The notes under the pieces were generated by a model, which had not been told where the DNA came from, searched no databases, and saw only the letters and a list, made by a program, of their open reading frames with translations. Of a DNA stretch of 64,000 bases, positions 15,809-25,800 are shown one piece after another. Each line of letters starts with the position of its first letter. Within the stretch, counting starts at the first letter, position 1. Source of the DNA: Saprospiraceae bacterium (GTDB taxonomy: Bacteria > Bacteroidota > Bacteroidia > Chitinophagales > Saprospiraceae); contig JAEUUU010000159.1 in assembly GCA_016787345.1 (NCBI GenBank), forward strand, positions 49,538-113,537, read 5' to 3'. A program made the translations under genes and the position numbers.

Positions 15809-17629
15809 ATGCGGCTGCTCCTTTTTCTCCTTTTCCTCTACTGTGCCCCGCTGCCCCGCCTCTGGGCGCAAACAAGCCGTCTCGACTCCTTGCTGACGGC
15901 CCTGAACGCGCTCCCGGAAAACAGCGACACCGCCCGCCTCAACGCCCGCTCGGCGCTCCAGTTCAAGATTGGCAGCCAGTATTACAAGCAAAAACAATAC
16001 CCCGAAAGCCGCCGCTACTACCGCGAAGGGCTCCGCAGCGAAGAGCGGCTGAACAGCCCGCGCGGCATCGCCCAGGGTTTGTCGAACATCGCGTATACCT
16101 ATCAGGTGGAAGGCCGTTTTGCCGAGGCGCTGGATACCTTTTTGCTCGCCTACCGCCATTGGGAAACCGTGCCGGATACAGGGAAAATGTCCAATACTGC
16201 CGTCAGCATCTCCAATATTTACGCGGAAATACCCGGCCAGACCCGCAATGAACTCGAGTACGCCCGGCTGTGCCTCCAACTGGCCGAACAAGCCCGGCGC
16301 TGGCACGGGGTATGCGCCTGCGCGCACCTGGTCGGCGATGTTTACGACAAGCTCGGGCAGCCCGACAGCAGCGTCTTTTTTTTACAAAAAAGCCTGACCC
16401 TGCTGGAAAAAACACCCGACCCCTACGGCCTCCACTCCCTTTACCTGAGCCTGGCCCGGGTAGAAGCACGGCGGCAAAACCCGGCCCGCGAACTCGAATG
16501 GCTGCTGAAAGCCGATGCCTTGCTTCAACAAGGACAGATTCAGTTGCAGCCCGACCAATTGGCCAATCACAAACTGCACCTGGCCGACGCCTACCTGCGC
16601 CAGGGCGATACCGGCAAAGCCGCGCCCTTGTTGACCGAGGTGCAGAACCGGCTGATCGGCGGCATCTCCGACCCGACCTACCGCGACCGCCTGTACGAAC
16701 ACCTCGGTCGCCTGGCGGAAGCGCAAAACCGGCCGGCCGATGCGCTGCGTTTTTACAAAATGCACATTGCCGCCCGCGACAGCGTTCAAAGCCTCGACAA
16801 TGCGCGCCGCATCACCCGTATTCAGATGACCCATGATTTTGAACGGAAGCAGAGCGCGCTGGCGGCGCAACAATCCAGCGAACTGGCCCTGCGCGACGCC
16901 CGTTCCCGGCAAAACAACCTGATTTTTCTGCTCGTCACACTCGGCCTTTTGGGCGGCGGCGCACTGGGTTTTTATACCTACCGGCAACGCCAGGAACGCC
17001 GGCGCAGCGAACTCGAACTGGCCAGCCTGCGCGCCCAGATCAACCCGCATTTTATATTCAATTGCCTCAATTCCATTTACCGATACACCAAAGAACGCGA
17101 CACGGATACCGCCGGCAAATACCTGCAAAAATTCAGCAGCCTGCTCCGCCTGGTACTCGAAAACAGCCGGGTTGAGAAGATTACCCTCGCCCGCGACCTC
17201 GAAGCGCTTCAATTGTATGTCGATATCGAAAGTCTGCGCTTTAAGGACAAATTGCAATTCACCCTTCACCTCGATCCGGAGATCGATCCCGGTTTTGTGC
17301 AAATACCCGGTATGCTGATACAGCCGCACGTCGAAAACGCGATTTGGCACGGCCTGCTGCACCGCCCCGAAGGCGGCCGGCTGGCGGTGCGCATCACGCA
17401 ACCAACGGAAACATTGTTGCGCGTCGAGGTCGAAGACGAGGGCATTGGGCGGCGGGCCGCCGGAGAACTCGCCAGCCGAAGCGCCCTCCATAAAAAAAGC
17501 CTGGGCCAGAAGATCACGACCGAACGCCTGCTCGCCCTGGGCAAACTGGCGCATTGCGATACCATCGACCTGAGCGATGCGCAGGGCAACCCGGCCGGCA
17601 CCCGGGTAATACTCGATATTCCTTTATAA
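15809..17629 (+). CDS. LytS/YehU-type sensor histidine kinase with periplasmic TPRs
   Basis: 606 residues. A signal peptide or N-terminal helix (MRLLLFLLFLYCAPLPRLWA) precedes tetratricopeptide repeats (about 35-330), a transmembrane helix at about 371-391 (LIFLLVTLGLLGGGALGFYTY) and a His_kinase domain whose phospho-acceptor His414 lies in 'QINPHFIFNCLNS'. The HATPase part ends with 'NAIWHGLLHRPEGG' and 'VEDEGIGRRAAGE'. The kinase should phosphorylate the LytTR regulator encoded 15 bases downstream. The signal sensed by the TPR region is unknown. The 250-base divergent spacer upstream shows no clear promoter box. Confidence 0.9.
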   Translation: MRLLLFLLFLYCAPLPRLWAQTSRLDSLLTALNALPENSDTARLNARSALQFKIGSQYYKQKQYPESRRYYREGLRSEERLNSPRGIAQGLSNIAYTYQVEGRFAEALDTFLLAYRHWETVPDTGKMSNTAVSISNIYAEIPGQTRNELEYARLCLQLAEQARRWHGVCACAHLVGDVYDKLGQPDSSVFFLQKSLTLLEKTPDPYGLHSLYLSLARVEARRQNPARELEWLLKADALLQQGQIQLQPDQLANHKLHLADAYLRQGDTGKAAPLLTEVQNRLIGGISDPTYRDRLYEHLGRLAEAQNRPADALRFYKMHIAARDSVQSLDNARRITRIQMTHDFERKQSALAAQQSSELALRDARSRQNNLIFLLVTLGLLGGGALGFYTYRQRQERRRSELELASLRAQINPHFIFNCLNSIYRYTKERDTDTAGKYLQKFSSLLRLVLENSRVEKITLARDLEALQLYVDIESLRFKDKLQFTLHLDPEIDPGFVQIPGMLIQPHVENAIWHGLLHRPEGGRLAVRITQPTETLLRVEVEDEGIGRRAAGELASRSALHKKSLGQKITTERLLALGKLAHCDTIDLSDAQGNPAGTRVILDIPL

Positions 17630-17644
17630 AAAACTTCGGAAAAC

Positions 17645-18388
17645 ATGAAAGCCCTGCTCATCGACGACGAAACCGACGCCCTGGAAGCCCTGCACCTGAG
17701 CCTGCTGGAAACTTGTCCGGAAGTAGCCGTGGCGGGCAAATTCGCCGATCCGGTCAAGGGCCTTGCCGCTATCCGGACATTGAAGCCCGATCTGGTGTTT
17801 CTCGACATCGAAATGCCGGTTATGAATGGCTTTCAATTGCTCGAAGAACTGGGAGAATTGCCCTTTTCGCTCATCTTTTCCACGGCCTACGACCGCTTTG
17901 CCGTCAAAGCATTCCGATACAGCGCCATCGATTATTTACTCAAACCCGTCAATCCGGAAGAGTTGCGCAAGGCGGTCGACAAAGTGGTGGAAAAACACCG
18001 GGTGGAAAAGGCGCAGATCGAACTGTTGCGCCAGCAGTTGTACCATCCTGATACGCGTCGCTTCGACAAAATTGCCCTGCCGTACGCCCACGGCTACACC
18101 TTCGTCGAACTGGCCGATCTGATGTATTGCGAATCGGACAGCAGTTACACCAAATTCTACCTGAGCACCGGCGAAATGTACCTGATTACCAAAACCCTGG
18201 GCGATGTGGAGGATATGCTGCAAGGCGGCGATTTTTTCCGTATCCACAAACAGTATCTGGTCAACATGCGCCATATCCGGAACTACATCCGGGGCGACGG
18301 CGGGTACGTCGTCATGCCCAACAAGGTGAATATCCCCGTCTCAAGGATCAAAAAGGACGAGTTTACGGAGCGGTTTACGCGCTTTTAA
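17645..18388 (+). CDS. LytTR-family response regulator
   Basis: 247 residues. Receiver domain 1-120 with phospho-acceptor Asp54 (VFLDIEMPVMNG), conserved Thr/Ser ('IFSTAYDRFAVKAF') and Lys ('DYLLKPV'). A LytTR DNA-binding domain follows (about 145-247: 'YTFVELADLMYCESDSSYTK', 'FFRIHKQYLVNMRHI', 'GGYVVMPNKVNIPVSR'). It forms a two-component pair with the preceding kinase. LytTR regulators bind paired short repeats; no target site was identified here. Confidence 0.93.
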   Translation: MKALLIDDETDALEALHLSLLETCPEVAVAGKFADPVKGLAAIRTLKPDLVFLDIEMPVMNGFQLLEELGELPFSLIFSTAYDRFAVKAFRYSAIDYLLKPVNPEELRKAVDKVVEKHRVEKAQIELLRQQLYHPDTRRFDKIALPYAHGYTFVELADLMYCESDSSYTKFYLSTGEMYLITKTLGDVEDMLQGGDFFRIHKQYLVNMRHIRNYIRGDGGYVVMPNKVNIPVSRIKKDEFTERFTRF

Positions 18389-18460
18389 CAAGCGCCCGGC
18401 GAACAAATACAACGCTCCCCTGTTCAGATTTGCCGCTGCCATAAAGCAGCCGCTACGCTT

Positions 18461-18769
18461 ATGTTCGAACTATTACAAACCCAGATCGGCCGGCTCCGCG
18501 TCCTGGCTTTTGCCGAGGGCGTGTCGTTTTTGGTGATCCTGTTTGTCACCATGCCCCTCAAATACCTGTACCATATGCCCGACCCGAACAAATTCTTCGG
18601 GCTGGTGCACGGCCTGCTTTTTGTGCTCTACGTGTTGGCAGTGATGCAAATCAAGGTGGAGCAGGACTGGCCGGCGAAAAAAACCTTTTGGGCGCTGCTG
18701 GCTTCCATCATTCCTTTCGGCACCTTTTGGGCGGATAAAAAACTCTTTCAGACGACACAGGAGGCTTGA
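18461..18769 (+). CDS. DUF3817 small membrane protein
   Basis: 102 residues with three predicted helices (about 14-34, 45-66, 76-92). The signature 'RVLAFAEGVSFLVILFVTMPLKY' followed by 'GLVHGLLFVLYVLA' is the YdzA/DUF3817 pattern. These proteins are widespread in Bacteroidota and Actinobacteria and have no assigned role. It lies 72 bases after the LytTR regulator and could be part of the same unit or separately read; no consensus promoter is visible. Confidence 0.88.
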   Translation: MFELLQTQIGRLRVLAFAEGVSFLVILFVTMPLKYLYHMPDPNKFFGLVHGLLFVLYVLAVMQIKVEQDWPAKKTFWALLASIIPFGTFWADKKLFQTTQEA

Positions 18770-18808
18770 CGCGGCATTTTCTATCTTTCCCGCTCAAAAT
18801 CTCCGTGT

Positions 18809-20479
18809 ATGAAGCGTTTTTTTCTCTTTTTTGCCCTGTTTTTGGGCCTGATCACTGCGTGTAAAGGCCCCAAAGCCGTTACGAGCGTTCCTGCCACACC
18901 CGCGCCGTTTTACTGGGGCAATGCGACGGTCTATTTTCTGCTCACCGACCGGTTCCAAAACGGCAATCCGGGCAACGACGTCAATTTTGGACGGAACCAA
19001 CCCAGCGCCCCTGCCCGCGGATTCATGGGCGGCGACATTGCGGGGATCACCCAATACATCCGATCGGGTTATTTCGACAGTCTGGGCGTCAATGCCATCT
19101 GGCTCACGCCGGTGGTGGAGCAAATTCACGATCAGGTCGACGAAGGTTCCGGCAAAACCTACGGCTTTCACGGGTATTGGGCCAAAGACTGGACCGCCCT
19201 CGATCCCAATTTCGGTTCGGAAAAAGACTTCGCCGACATGGTCGAAGCCGCCCACAGCCGGGGCATCCGCGTCGTGCTCGACGTGGTGATCAACCACACC
19301 GGTCCGGCCACGGAGAAAGACCCGCTCTGGCCCGCCGACTGGGTGCGCAGCGGGCCCAAATGCACGTACACAGACTATGCGACCACAACGGCCTGCACCC
19401 TGGTCGACAACCTGCCCGACATCAAAACCGAAAGCACGACGGCCGTCGGGCTGCCGCCGCAACTCACGGAAAAATGGCGCTCGGAGGGCCGCCTCGAACG
19501 CGAAACCGCCGAACTCGACGCCTTTTTTGCCCGCACCGGCTATCCGCGCACGCCCCACCGCTACATCATCAAGTGGCTGACCGATTTTATCCGCAAATAC
19601 GGCATCGACGGGTTCCGCTGCGATACGGCCAAACACCTCGAAGAGGGCGTGTGGGCCGAACTTCGCAAGGAAGCCGATCTCGCCTTTGCCGACTGGAAAC
19701 GCGCCAACCCCACAAAAAAACTCGACGACCAGCCCTTCTACATGGTGGCAGAGGTGTACGGCTACAATATCGCCGGCGGCCGTGATTACGACTTCGGCGA
19801 CCGCAAGGTGGACTACTTTGCCAACGGCTTCACGAGCCTGATCAATTTCGGCGCGAAATACGATGCCAAACTGCCTTACGAGCAAATGTTCGCCCGCTAC
19901 GATACCCTGCTCCGCGGACCGCTCAAAGGCTTTACCGTGCTCAACTACCTCGCTTCGCACGACGACGGCAGCCCCTACGATCCCACCCGCGAAATGGCCC
20001 TCGAAGCCGGTACCCGCCTGCTGCTTTGCCCCGGGCAGGCCCAGATCTATTACGGCGACGAAACAGCGCGCACACTCACGTTCCCCGACGCACAGGGCGA
20101 TGCCAACCTGCGGGCATTTATGAATTGGGACGAACTCGCCGGCAACCAGGCGCGTGGCGGACATTATATTCAGGACGTCCTGCTGCACTGGCGCCAGCTC
20201 GGCGTGTTTCGCAGCAAACACCCCGCCGTGGGCATGGGAGTGCACCAAATGCTGAGCGAAAAGCCTTACGTGTTCAAGCGGAGTTTCAAAAGCGGTGTTT
20301 ATCAGGACGCCGTGGTCGTCGGGCTTGATTTGCCCAAGGGGCGCAAATCTCTCCCGGTCGGCAACGCTTTTCCCGAAGGCGCTGTTTTGAAGGACTATTA
20401 TTCAGGACAAACCGTTGTGGTAAGCGGCGGAAACGTGTCCTTCGAGTCCGAATACACCCTCGCATTGCTGGGTAAATAA
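18809..20479 (+). CDS. Lipoprotein alpha-amylase family enzyme (GH13)
   Basis: 556 residues. Signal peptide with lipobox (LITAC, Cys18), so an envelope-anchored enzyme. GH13 regions: 'DVVINHTGPATEKD' (region I, about 155-168), 'GFRCDTAKHLE' (region II, nucleophile Asp at about 273), 'MVAEVYG' (region III, acid/base Glu at about 315) and 'YLASHDDGSPYD' (region IV, Asp at about 388). It should hydrolyse alpha-1,4-glucans such as starch or maltodextrin outside the cytoplasm. No SusC/SusD genes are adjacent, so it is not in a typical utilisation locus. A near-consensus -7 box (TATCTTTC) lies at 18782-18789, 19 bases before the ATG. Confidence 0.92.
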   Translation: MKRFFLFFALFLGLITACKGPKAVTSVPATPAPFYWGNATVYFLLTDRFQNGNPGNDVNFGRNQPSAPARGFMGGDIAGITQYIRSGYFDSLGVNAIWLTPVVEQIHDQVDEGSGKTYGFHGYWAKDWTALDPNFGSEKDFADMVEAAHSRGIRVVLDVVINHTGPATEKDPLWPADWVRSGPKCTYTDYATTTACTLVDNLPDIKTESTTAVGLPPQLTEKWRSEGRLERETAELDAFFARTGYPRTPHRYIIKWLTDFIRKYGIDGFRCDTAKHLEEGVWAELRKEADLAFADWKRANPTKKLDDQPFYMVAEVYGYNIAGGRDYDFGDRKVDYFANGFTSLINFGAKYDAKLPYEQMFARYDTLLRGPLKGFTVLNYLASHDDGSPYDPTREMALEAGTRLLLCPGQAQIYYGDETARTLTFPDAQGDANLRAFMNWDELAGNQARGGHYIQDVLLHWRQLGVFRSKHPAVGMGVHQMLSEKPYVFKRSFKSGVYQDAVVVGLDLPKGRKSLPVGNAFPEGAVLKDYYSGQTVVVSGGNVSFESEYTLALLGK

Positions 20480-20636
20480 GCTGTTCCCGATTTTTCGTCG
20501 GCCTAAAATCCCTCCTTCATCTGCAAGTAAGGGCAGTTCCTCTATTGTCTGTAACACACATTGTCTTTGAGGGGTCATATTAGCCTGTCCATATTTTCCC
20601 AAAAGGGCAAAAAACAATCTAATAAAAAACGGAAAC

Positions 20637-21506
20637 ATGCAGCTAACCATCCGCAACCTCTCCAAAACCTATTCCAACGGCGTAAAAGCCCTGCAGGACG
20701 TATCGCTCGATATCCCCACCGGTATGTACGGCCTCCTGGGGCCCAACGGCGCGGGTAAAAGTACCTTGATGCGCACCCTCGCGACTTTGCAGGACGCCGA
20801 CGCGGGTACCGCGACCCTGGGCGAGATCGACGTGTTGAAAGACAAAGACGCCGTGCGCCGCACCCTGGGCTACCTGCCGCAGGAATTCGGCGTATACCCG
20901 CGCATCAAAGCCGTAGAAATGCTCGATCACCTTGCCGTACTCAAAGGCATCCCTTCGGGCCAGCGCAAAGAGGTGGTCAACGCCCTGCTTCAGCGCGTCA
21001 ACCTCTGGGAGCACCGCAAAAAATCGGTGTCCTCCTACTCCGGCGGTATGCGCCAGCGCTTCGGCATCGCCCAGGCCCTGCTCGGCGACCCCAAACTCAT
21101 CATCGTCGACGAACCGACGGCCGGCCTCGACCCCGGCGAGCGCAACCGTTTTTACAACCTGCTCTCCGAAATTGGTGAAAACGTGATCGTTATCCTCTCC
21201 ACCCACATCGTGGAAGACGTAAAGGAACTCTGCTCTAACATGGCCGTTATCAACGACGGCCGCGTACTCTACGCCGGCGCCCCCGAGGCGGCTTTGCTGC
21301 AGCTGCAGGGCAAAATCTGGGAAAAAGCCATCCAGAAAACCGAGATGGAAGCGTACCAGCAGCGCTACCAGATCATCTCCAGCAAACTGGTGGCCGGCAA
21401 GCCGATTATCCATATTTTCAGCGAAAACGACCCGGCCGAAGGCTTCAAACGCGCAGAAGCGGGGCTGGAAGACGTGTTTTTTGCCAGGATCAACGGGGTG
21501 GCTTGA
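20637..21506 (+). CDS. ABC transporter ATP-binding protein
   Basis: 289 residues. Walker A 'GPNGAGKST' (about 37-45), Q-loop 'YLPQEFG', signature 'SSYSGGMRQRFGIAQALL' (about 134-151), Walker B 'LIIVDEPTAGLDP' and switch His 'ILSTHIVED'. Its natural partner is the permease/M1-peptidase fusion at 22803, from which it is separated by the inserted-looking AAA/DUF4143 gene. In related genomes the two are expected to be adjacent. The substrate is unknown. The upstream spacer has a near-consensus TGTCTTTG (about 20570). Confidence 0.93.
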   Translation: MQLTIRNLSKTYSNGVKALQDVSLDIPTGMYGLLGPNGAGKSTLMRTLATLQDADAGTATLGEIDVLKDKDAVRRTLGYLPQEFGVYPRIKAVEMLDHLAVLKGIPSGQRKEVVNALLQRVNLWEHRKKSVSSYSGGMRQRFGIAQALLGDPKLIIVDEPTAGLDPGERNRFYNLLSEIGENVIVILSTHIVEDVKELCSNMAVINDGRVLYAGAPEAALLQLQGKIWEKAIQKTEMEAYQQRYQIISSKLVAGKPIIHIFSENDPAEGFKRAEAGLEDVFFARINGVA

Positions 21507-21507
21507 T

Positions 21508-21572
21508 TTTACTCAGTGTGTTGAGTGAATTTACTCAGCATATTGAGTAAATTTGTAAAAATTTTGAGTAAA
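21508..21572 (+). promoter_or_regulatory. Array of TTTACTCA/TGAGTAAA half-sites over a promoter
   Basis: Five half-sites: TTTACTCA 21508-21515, TGAGTGAA 21522-21529, TTTACTCA 21530-21537, TGAGTAAA 21544-21551, TGAGTAAA 21565-21572. The third and fourth form a perfect 8+6+8 palindrome. An exact -7 box TAAATTTG (21548-21555) overlaps the fourth, and the last A of the fifth is the A of the ATG. This looks like an operator controlling the AAA/DUF4143 gene. Confidence 0.7.
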
Positions 21573-22765
21573 TGACATTTCAGCGAACCCATTTGCAGCG
21601 ATTAGAAAGCCGGATGCGTGAAAAGCGCCGCTTTATACAGGTACTTGCCGGTCCGCGGCAGGTCGGTAAAACGACGCTTGCGCAACAACTGATGCAGCAA
21701 TTGGGCGACATCCCGACCTACTATACCGCTGCCGACGCCGTGGCCAACGCCGGAATAACCTGGATCGAGCAACAATGGGAAACCGCGCGACTGACTCTGC
21801 AACAATCGGGTGCACCGGAATTGGTGCTGGTGATCGACGAGGTGCAAAAAATCGCCAACTGGAGCGAAATCGTCAAACGCCTGTGGGACGAAGACACCCG
21901 ACTGGCACGGCCGATCAAGGTCGTTCTGCTGGGCTCCTCCCGACTGCTGCTGCAACAGGGGCTTACGGAGTCGCTCGCAGGGCGCTTTGAACTGAGCTAC
22001 GTCGGGCACTGGTCGCTGTCGGAAATGCAGGAAGCTTTTGGCTGGACGCCCGAGCAATTTGCCTGGTTTGGCGGCTTTCCGGGCGCTGCCGATCTGATTG
22101 CCGACGAGCCGCGCTGGAAGCAATACGTCACCGATGCGTTGATTGAAACCAGCATTTCTAAAGACATACTCATGCTCACCCGGGTCGACAAGCCGGCGCT
22201 GATGCGGAATTTGTTTGAGCTGGGCTGCGCCTATTCCGGCCAGTTGTTGTCGTACAATAAAATACTTGGTCAGTTGCAGGACGCAGGGAACACCACCACG
22301 CTGGCCACTTACCTGGGTTTGCTGGGCCAGGCGGGCTTGCTCTCGGGTCTGGATAAGTACACCGGCAACCGGATTACACAGCGCGGATCGAGCCCTAAAT
22401 TTCAGGTGCACAATACCGCTTTGCTGAGCGCCCAAAGCGCCGACAGTTTTTCGACCATCCGGCTTCAACCCGACAAATGGGGGCGGCTGGTTGAATCGAC
22501 AGTGGGCGCCTACCTCATCAATGAAGGCCTCGCCGACGACTTCCGGGTGTTATACTGGCGTGAGGGAGGCCATGAAATTGATTTTGTACTGGAAAAACGC
22601 GGCAAAATCATCGGCCTCGAAGTCAAAAGCGGCCCCGGCCCGGCCAAAACTTCCGGTATGGCCGCTTTTCAAAAAAACTTCCGGCCCGACCGGGTTTTGC
22701 TGGTCGGCGACGGCGGCCTGCCCTGGCCGGAGTTTCTGCGCATACGCCCCAACGAACTATTCTGA
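21572..22765 (+). CDS. AAA ATPase with DUF4143 domain
   Basis: 397 residues. AAA_14 domain: Walker A 'GPRQVGKTTLAQQ' (about 28-40), Walker B 'LVLVIDEVQKI' (about 87-97), then 'SSRLLLQQG' sensor. The C-terminal DUF4143 domain keeps the nuclease-like pattern 'GGHEIDFVLEKRGKIIGLEVKSG' in part (Glu-x-Asp ... Glu-Val-Lys), as in PD-(D/E)XK folds. The family is very common, patchily distributed and of unknown function. It sits between an ABC ATPase and its permease with its own operator-like promoter, which suggests insertion. It could also act as a regulator of its own half-sites, but no DNA-binding domain is evident. Confidence 0.88.
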   Translation: MTFQRTHLQRLESRMREKRRFIQVLAGPRQVGKTTLAQQLMQQLGDIPTYYTAADAVANAGITWIEQQWETARLTLQQSGAPELVLVIDEVQKIANWSEIVKRLWDEDTRLARPIKVVLLGSSRLLLQQGLTESLAGRFELSYVGHWSLSEMQEAFGWTPEQFAWFGGFPGAADLIADEPRWKQYVTDALIETSISKDILMLTRVDKPALMRNLFELGCAYSGQLLSYNKILGQLQDAGNTTTLATYLGLLGQAGLLSGLDKYTGNRITQRGSSPKFQVHNTALLSAQSADSFSTIRLQPDKWGRLVESTVGAYLINEGLADDFRVLYWREGGHEIDFVLEKRGKIIGLEVKSGPGPAKTSGMAAFQKNFRPDRVLLVGDGGLPWPEFLRIRPNELF

Positions 22766-22802
22766 TCACTACAACATTCGAAGAATTCTACTTACCCATA
22801 CC

Positions 22803-25800
22803 ATGTTCAAAACATTCTTTCAATTCGAACTCCGCTCCTGGCTGCGTTCGCCCATGCCCTGGATTTTCCTCTTCATCATTGCCTTGTTGTCGTTTTTCGG
22901 CACCATCTCCGACGAAGTGACCATCGGGGGCAGCTTCGGCAACGTGTGGAAAAACGCGCCTTTCGTTGCGCAAAACTGGTATGGGGTCTTTTCCCTTCTG
23001 TGCATCCTGCTCACCACGGCTTTCCTCAATTCGGCGGCTATCCGCGATTTCGAGCGCCAGACGAGCCAGATCATCTTTTCCAAACCCATCGGCAAAGCGG
23101 GTTATTACTTCGGCCACTTCGCCGCCGCCTTGCTGGTGTCGATCATTCCCATGCTGGGGGTTAGCCTGGGCATGTGGACGGGCGCTGGTCTCAACAGCGT
23201 GTTCAACTGGCTCGAGCCCAACCGTTTCGGCCCCTTCGAAGCCAACGGCCACCTCATGGGCATCCTGATTTTTGCCTTGCCCAACAGTCTTTTCGTCGGC
23301 GGTGTGTTGTACGCCGTGGCGATCAATACCCGCTCCACGCTTTATTCCTTCGTAGCGGCGACTGCCCTGCTCGTTGGCTACATCGTGGCCGGCAACCTGC
23401 TGCGCGACCTCGACAACGAGCAACTGGCCATGCTGCTCGATCCCTTTGGGTTCCGGGCATTCAGCATCGAAACCAAATACTGGACGGTGGATGAAAAGAA
23501 CCACCAGGCCCTGGGGCTTGCCGGCGGCCTGTTGCTCAATCGCCTGCTTTGGTCGGCGGTGGGCCTGGCCATCCTCTTTTTGGGTTACCGGCTGTTTGAT
23601 TTTTCTGAAAAAAAATCGGGCGGCAAAAAGGCGGCAAAGGCCGACGAGGGCGAAGAAGGAATAGCCCTCAAATCGCTGGGTGACTTGCCGCGCGTGGCTG
23701 TATCGGGCAGTACAGGCACCATATTCAGTCAGTTGTGGAGCCAGTTTAAAACCGAATGGCTCGGCATCGTGCGCAGCACGGCGTTTATCCTGTTAGCCAT
23801 TCTCGGACTGCTCAACTGCGTGCCCAACCTGTTCAGCGCCAACGACGGCTACGGTACCCACGAACTGCCGGTGACCTATACCATGGTCAACCTGATCCGC
23901 GGCTCGTTTTACATGTTCTCCATCATCATCATGGTCTATTTCAGCGGCATGGTGATCTGGAAAGAGCGCAGCAACCGCATCAGCGAGATCACCGACGCCC
24001 TGCCGACCAAAAACTGGACGGCCTGGGCGGGCAAATTCAAGGCGGTGCTCGGCGTCATGCTCGTTTTGCAGATATTGGTCATGCTGGCGGCCATGCTGGC
24101 GCAAAAAATGCTGGGTTTCAACGACCTGAATCTCTGGGTGTACATCCGCGAGATGCTGATCGTCGACATGCTCGGCTTCGCTTTTATGCTGGCCCTGGCC
24201 TTCTTCGTACAGGCTTTGTCGCCCAACATGTACCTCGGCTTTTTTATCACGATCATGTTCATCATTGTGAACAGTTTCGTGTGGTCGACGGTCAAAATCG
24301 AATCGAACATGGTGGAATTTGCCGCTACGCCGAGTTATATCCTGTCCGACTTTTACGGGTATCAGCCTTTCGGTAAAGGATTGTTCTGGTTCAATGCCTA
24401 CTGGGGCTTGTTTTGTGCCCTGCTGGCGCTGGCGGCCATCCTGATGTGGCCGCGCGGCAAGGAAAGCGGCTGGAAAAAACGTTTCAAGATCGCCCGCATG
24501 GAGTGGGCGCAATACCGCGTATTCGGGTACAGCGCCATCGTCCTGTTTTTGCTTACCGGCGGCTGGACGTATTACAACACCCAGATACTGAACAAATACG
24601 TGAATTCGGGCAAACAGGAGCGCTACCAGTTTGATTACGAGATTAAATACAAAAAATTCGAGGGGCGGCCTCAGCCCCGGGTGTACGACGTGAAATACGA
24701 CATCGACCTGCGCCCAGAGACGCGTTCGCTGTTTGTAACCGGACAATTCAAAGCGCGCAATATTTCGGGGAAAAGTATCGACACCCTGTACGTCAACACC
24801 CCGCAGTACGGCAAATTCGACATCAAAAACGAGCGGCTTTCCCTCCTGCACAACGACTCTGCCCTGCACTGGCGCATGTACAAATTCGAGCCCGCTCTGC
24901 AACCCGGCGATTCGCTGACGCTCGAATTTACCACTCGTTTCGAGCCTAAAGGTTTTGAAAACGAAGTGACCTGGAGCCGCATCGTACAAAACGGTTCGTT
25001 CTTTGACAACACCGACATCATGCCCATTTTCGGGTATCAGGAAGGCAACGAAATGGGCGACAAAAACCGCCGCCAGCACTACGGCCTGCCCGAAAAGTCG
25101 CGCCGCCCGGCCCTCAATCACCAGGATACCCTGCACCGCATGGACGCCTACATCGGGCTCAACAGCGACTGGGTGAACGTGGAAACCGTCATCCGAACGG
25201 CGCCCGACCAGATCGCCATCGGTCCGGGCTCGCTCCTGCGCGAATGGGAGGAAAACGGCCGCCGCTGCTTCCAGTACAAACTCGACCACGCTTCTTTCAA
25301 CTTTTACTCCTTCCTCTCGGCCCGCTACGAAGTGGCCCGCCGCGACTGGAACGGCGTCAAACTGGAAGTGTATTACCAGCCGGGCCACGATTTCAACGTC
25401 GAACGCATGCTCGGCGCCATGGAGAAATCGCTCGATTATTTTACCAAAAACTTCGGTCCGTACTACCACAAGCAGTGCCGAATCATCGAGTTTCCGCGCT
25501 TCTCCGACTTTGCGCAGTCGTTCCCCGGCACCATGCCCTATTCGGAAGGCGTGGGTTTTATCCAGGATTTCCGGCCCGAAGACGACGATATCGACCTGAT
25601 GTTCTACGTCGCGGCCCACGAGATCGGGCACCAGTACTGGGGCCACCAGGAATGCGGCGCCCAGATGCAGGGCGGCGAAATGCTGGTCGAAACCTTCGCC
25701 CAATGGAGCGCCCTCATGGTGATGGAGCACGAATATGGCCGCGACCAGATGCGCAAATTCCTGCGCTACGAGATGGACCGCTACCTGCGCGCCCGCGGCC

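Noticed and set aside
18794-20248. 484-codon frame antisense to the alpha-amylase gene
   Set aside because: The sense strand has all four GH13 regions and a lipobox; the antisense frame has nothing recognisable.
22491-22802. Extension of the permease-peptidase frame upstream of 22803
   Set aside because: It overlaps the DUF4143 gene in another frame, and MFKTFFQFELRSWL at 22803 is the natural start of this permease type.
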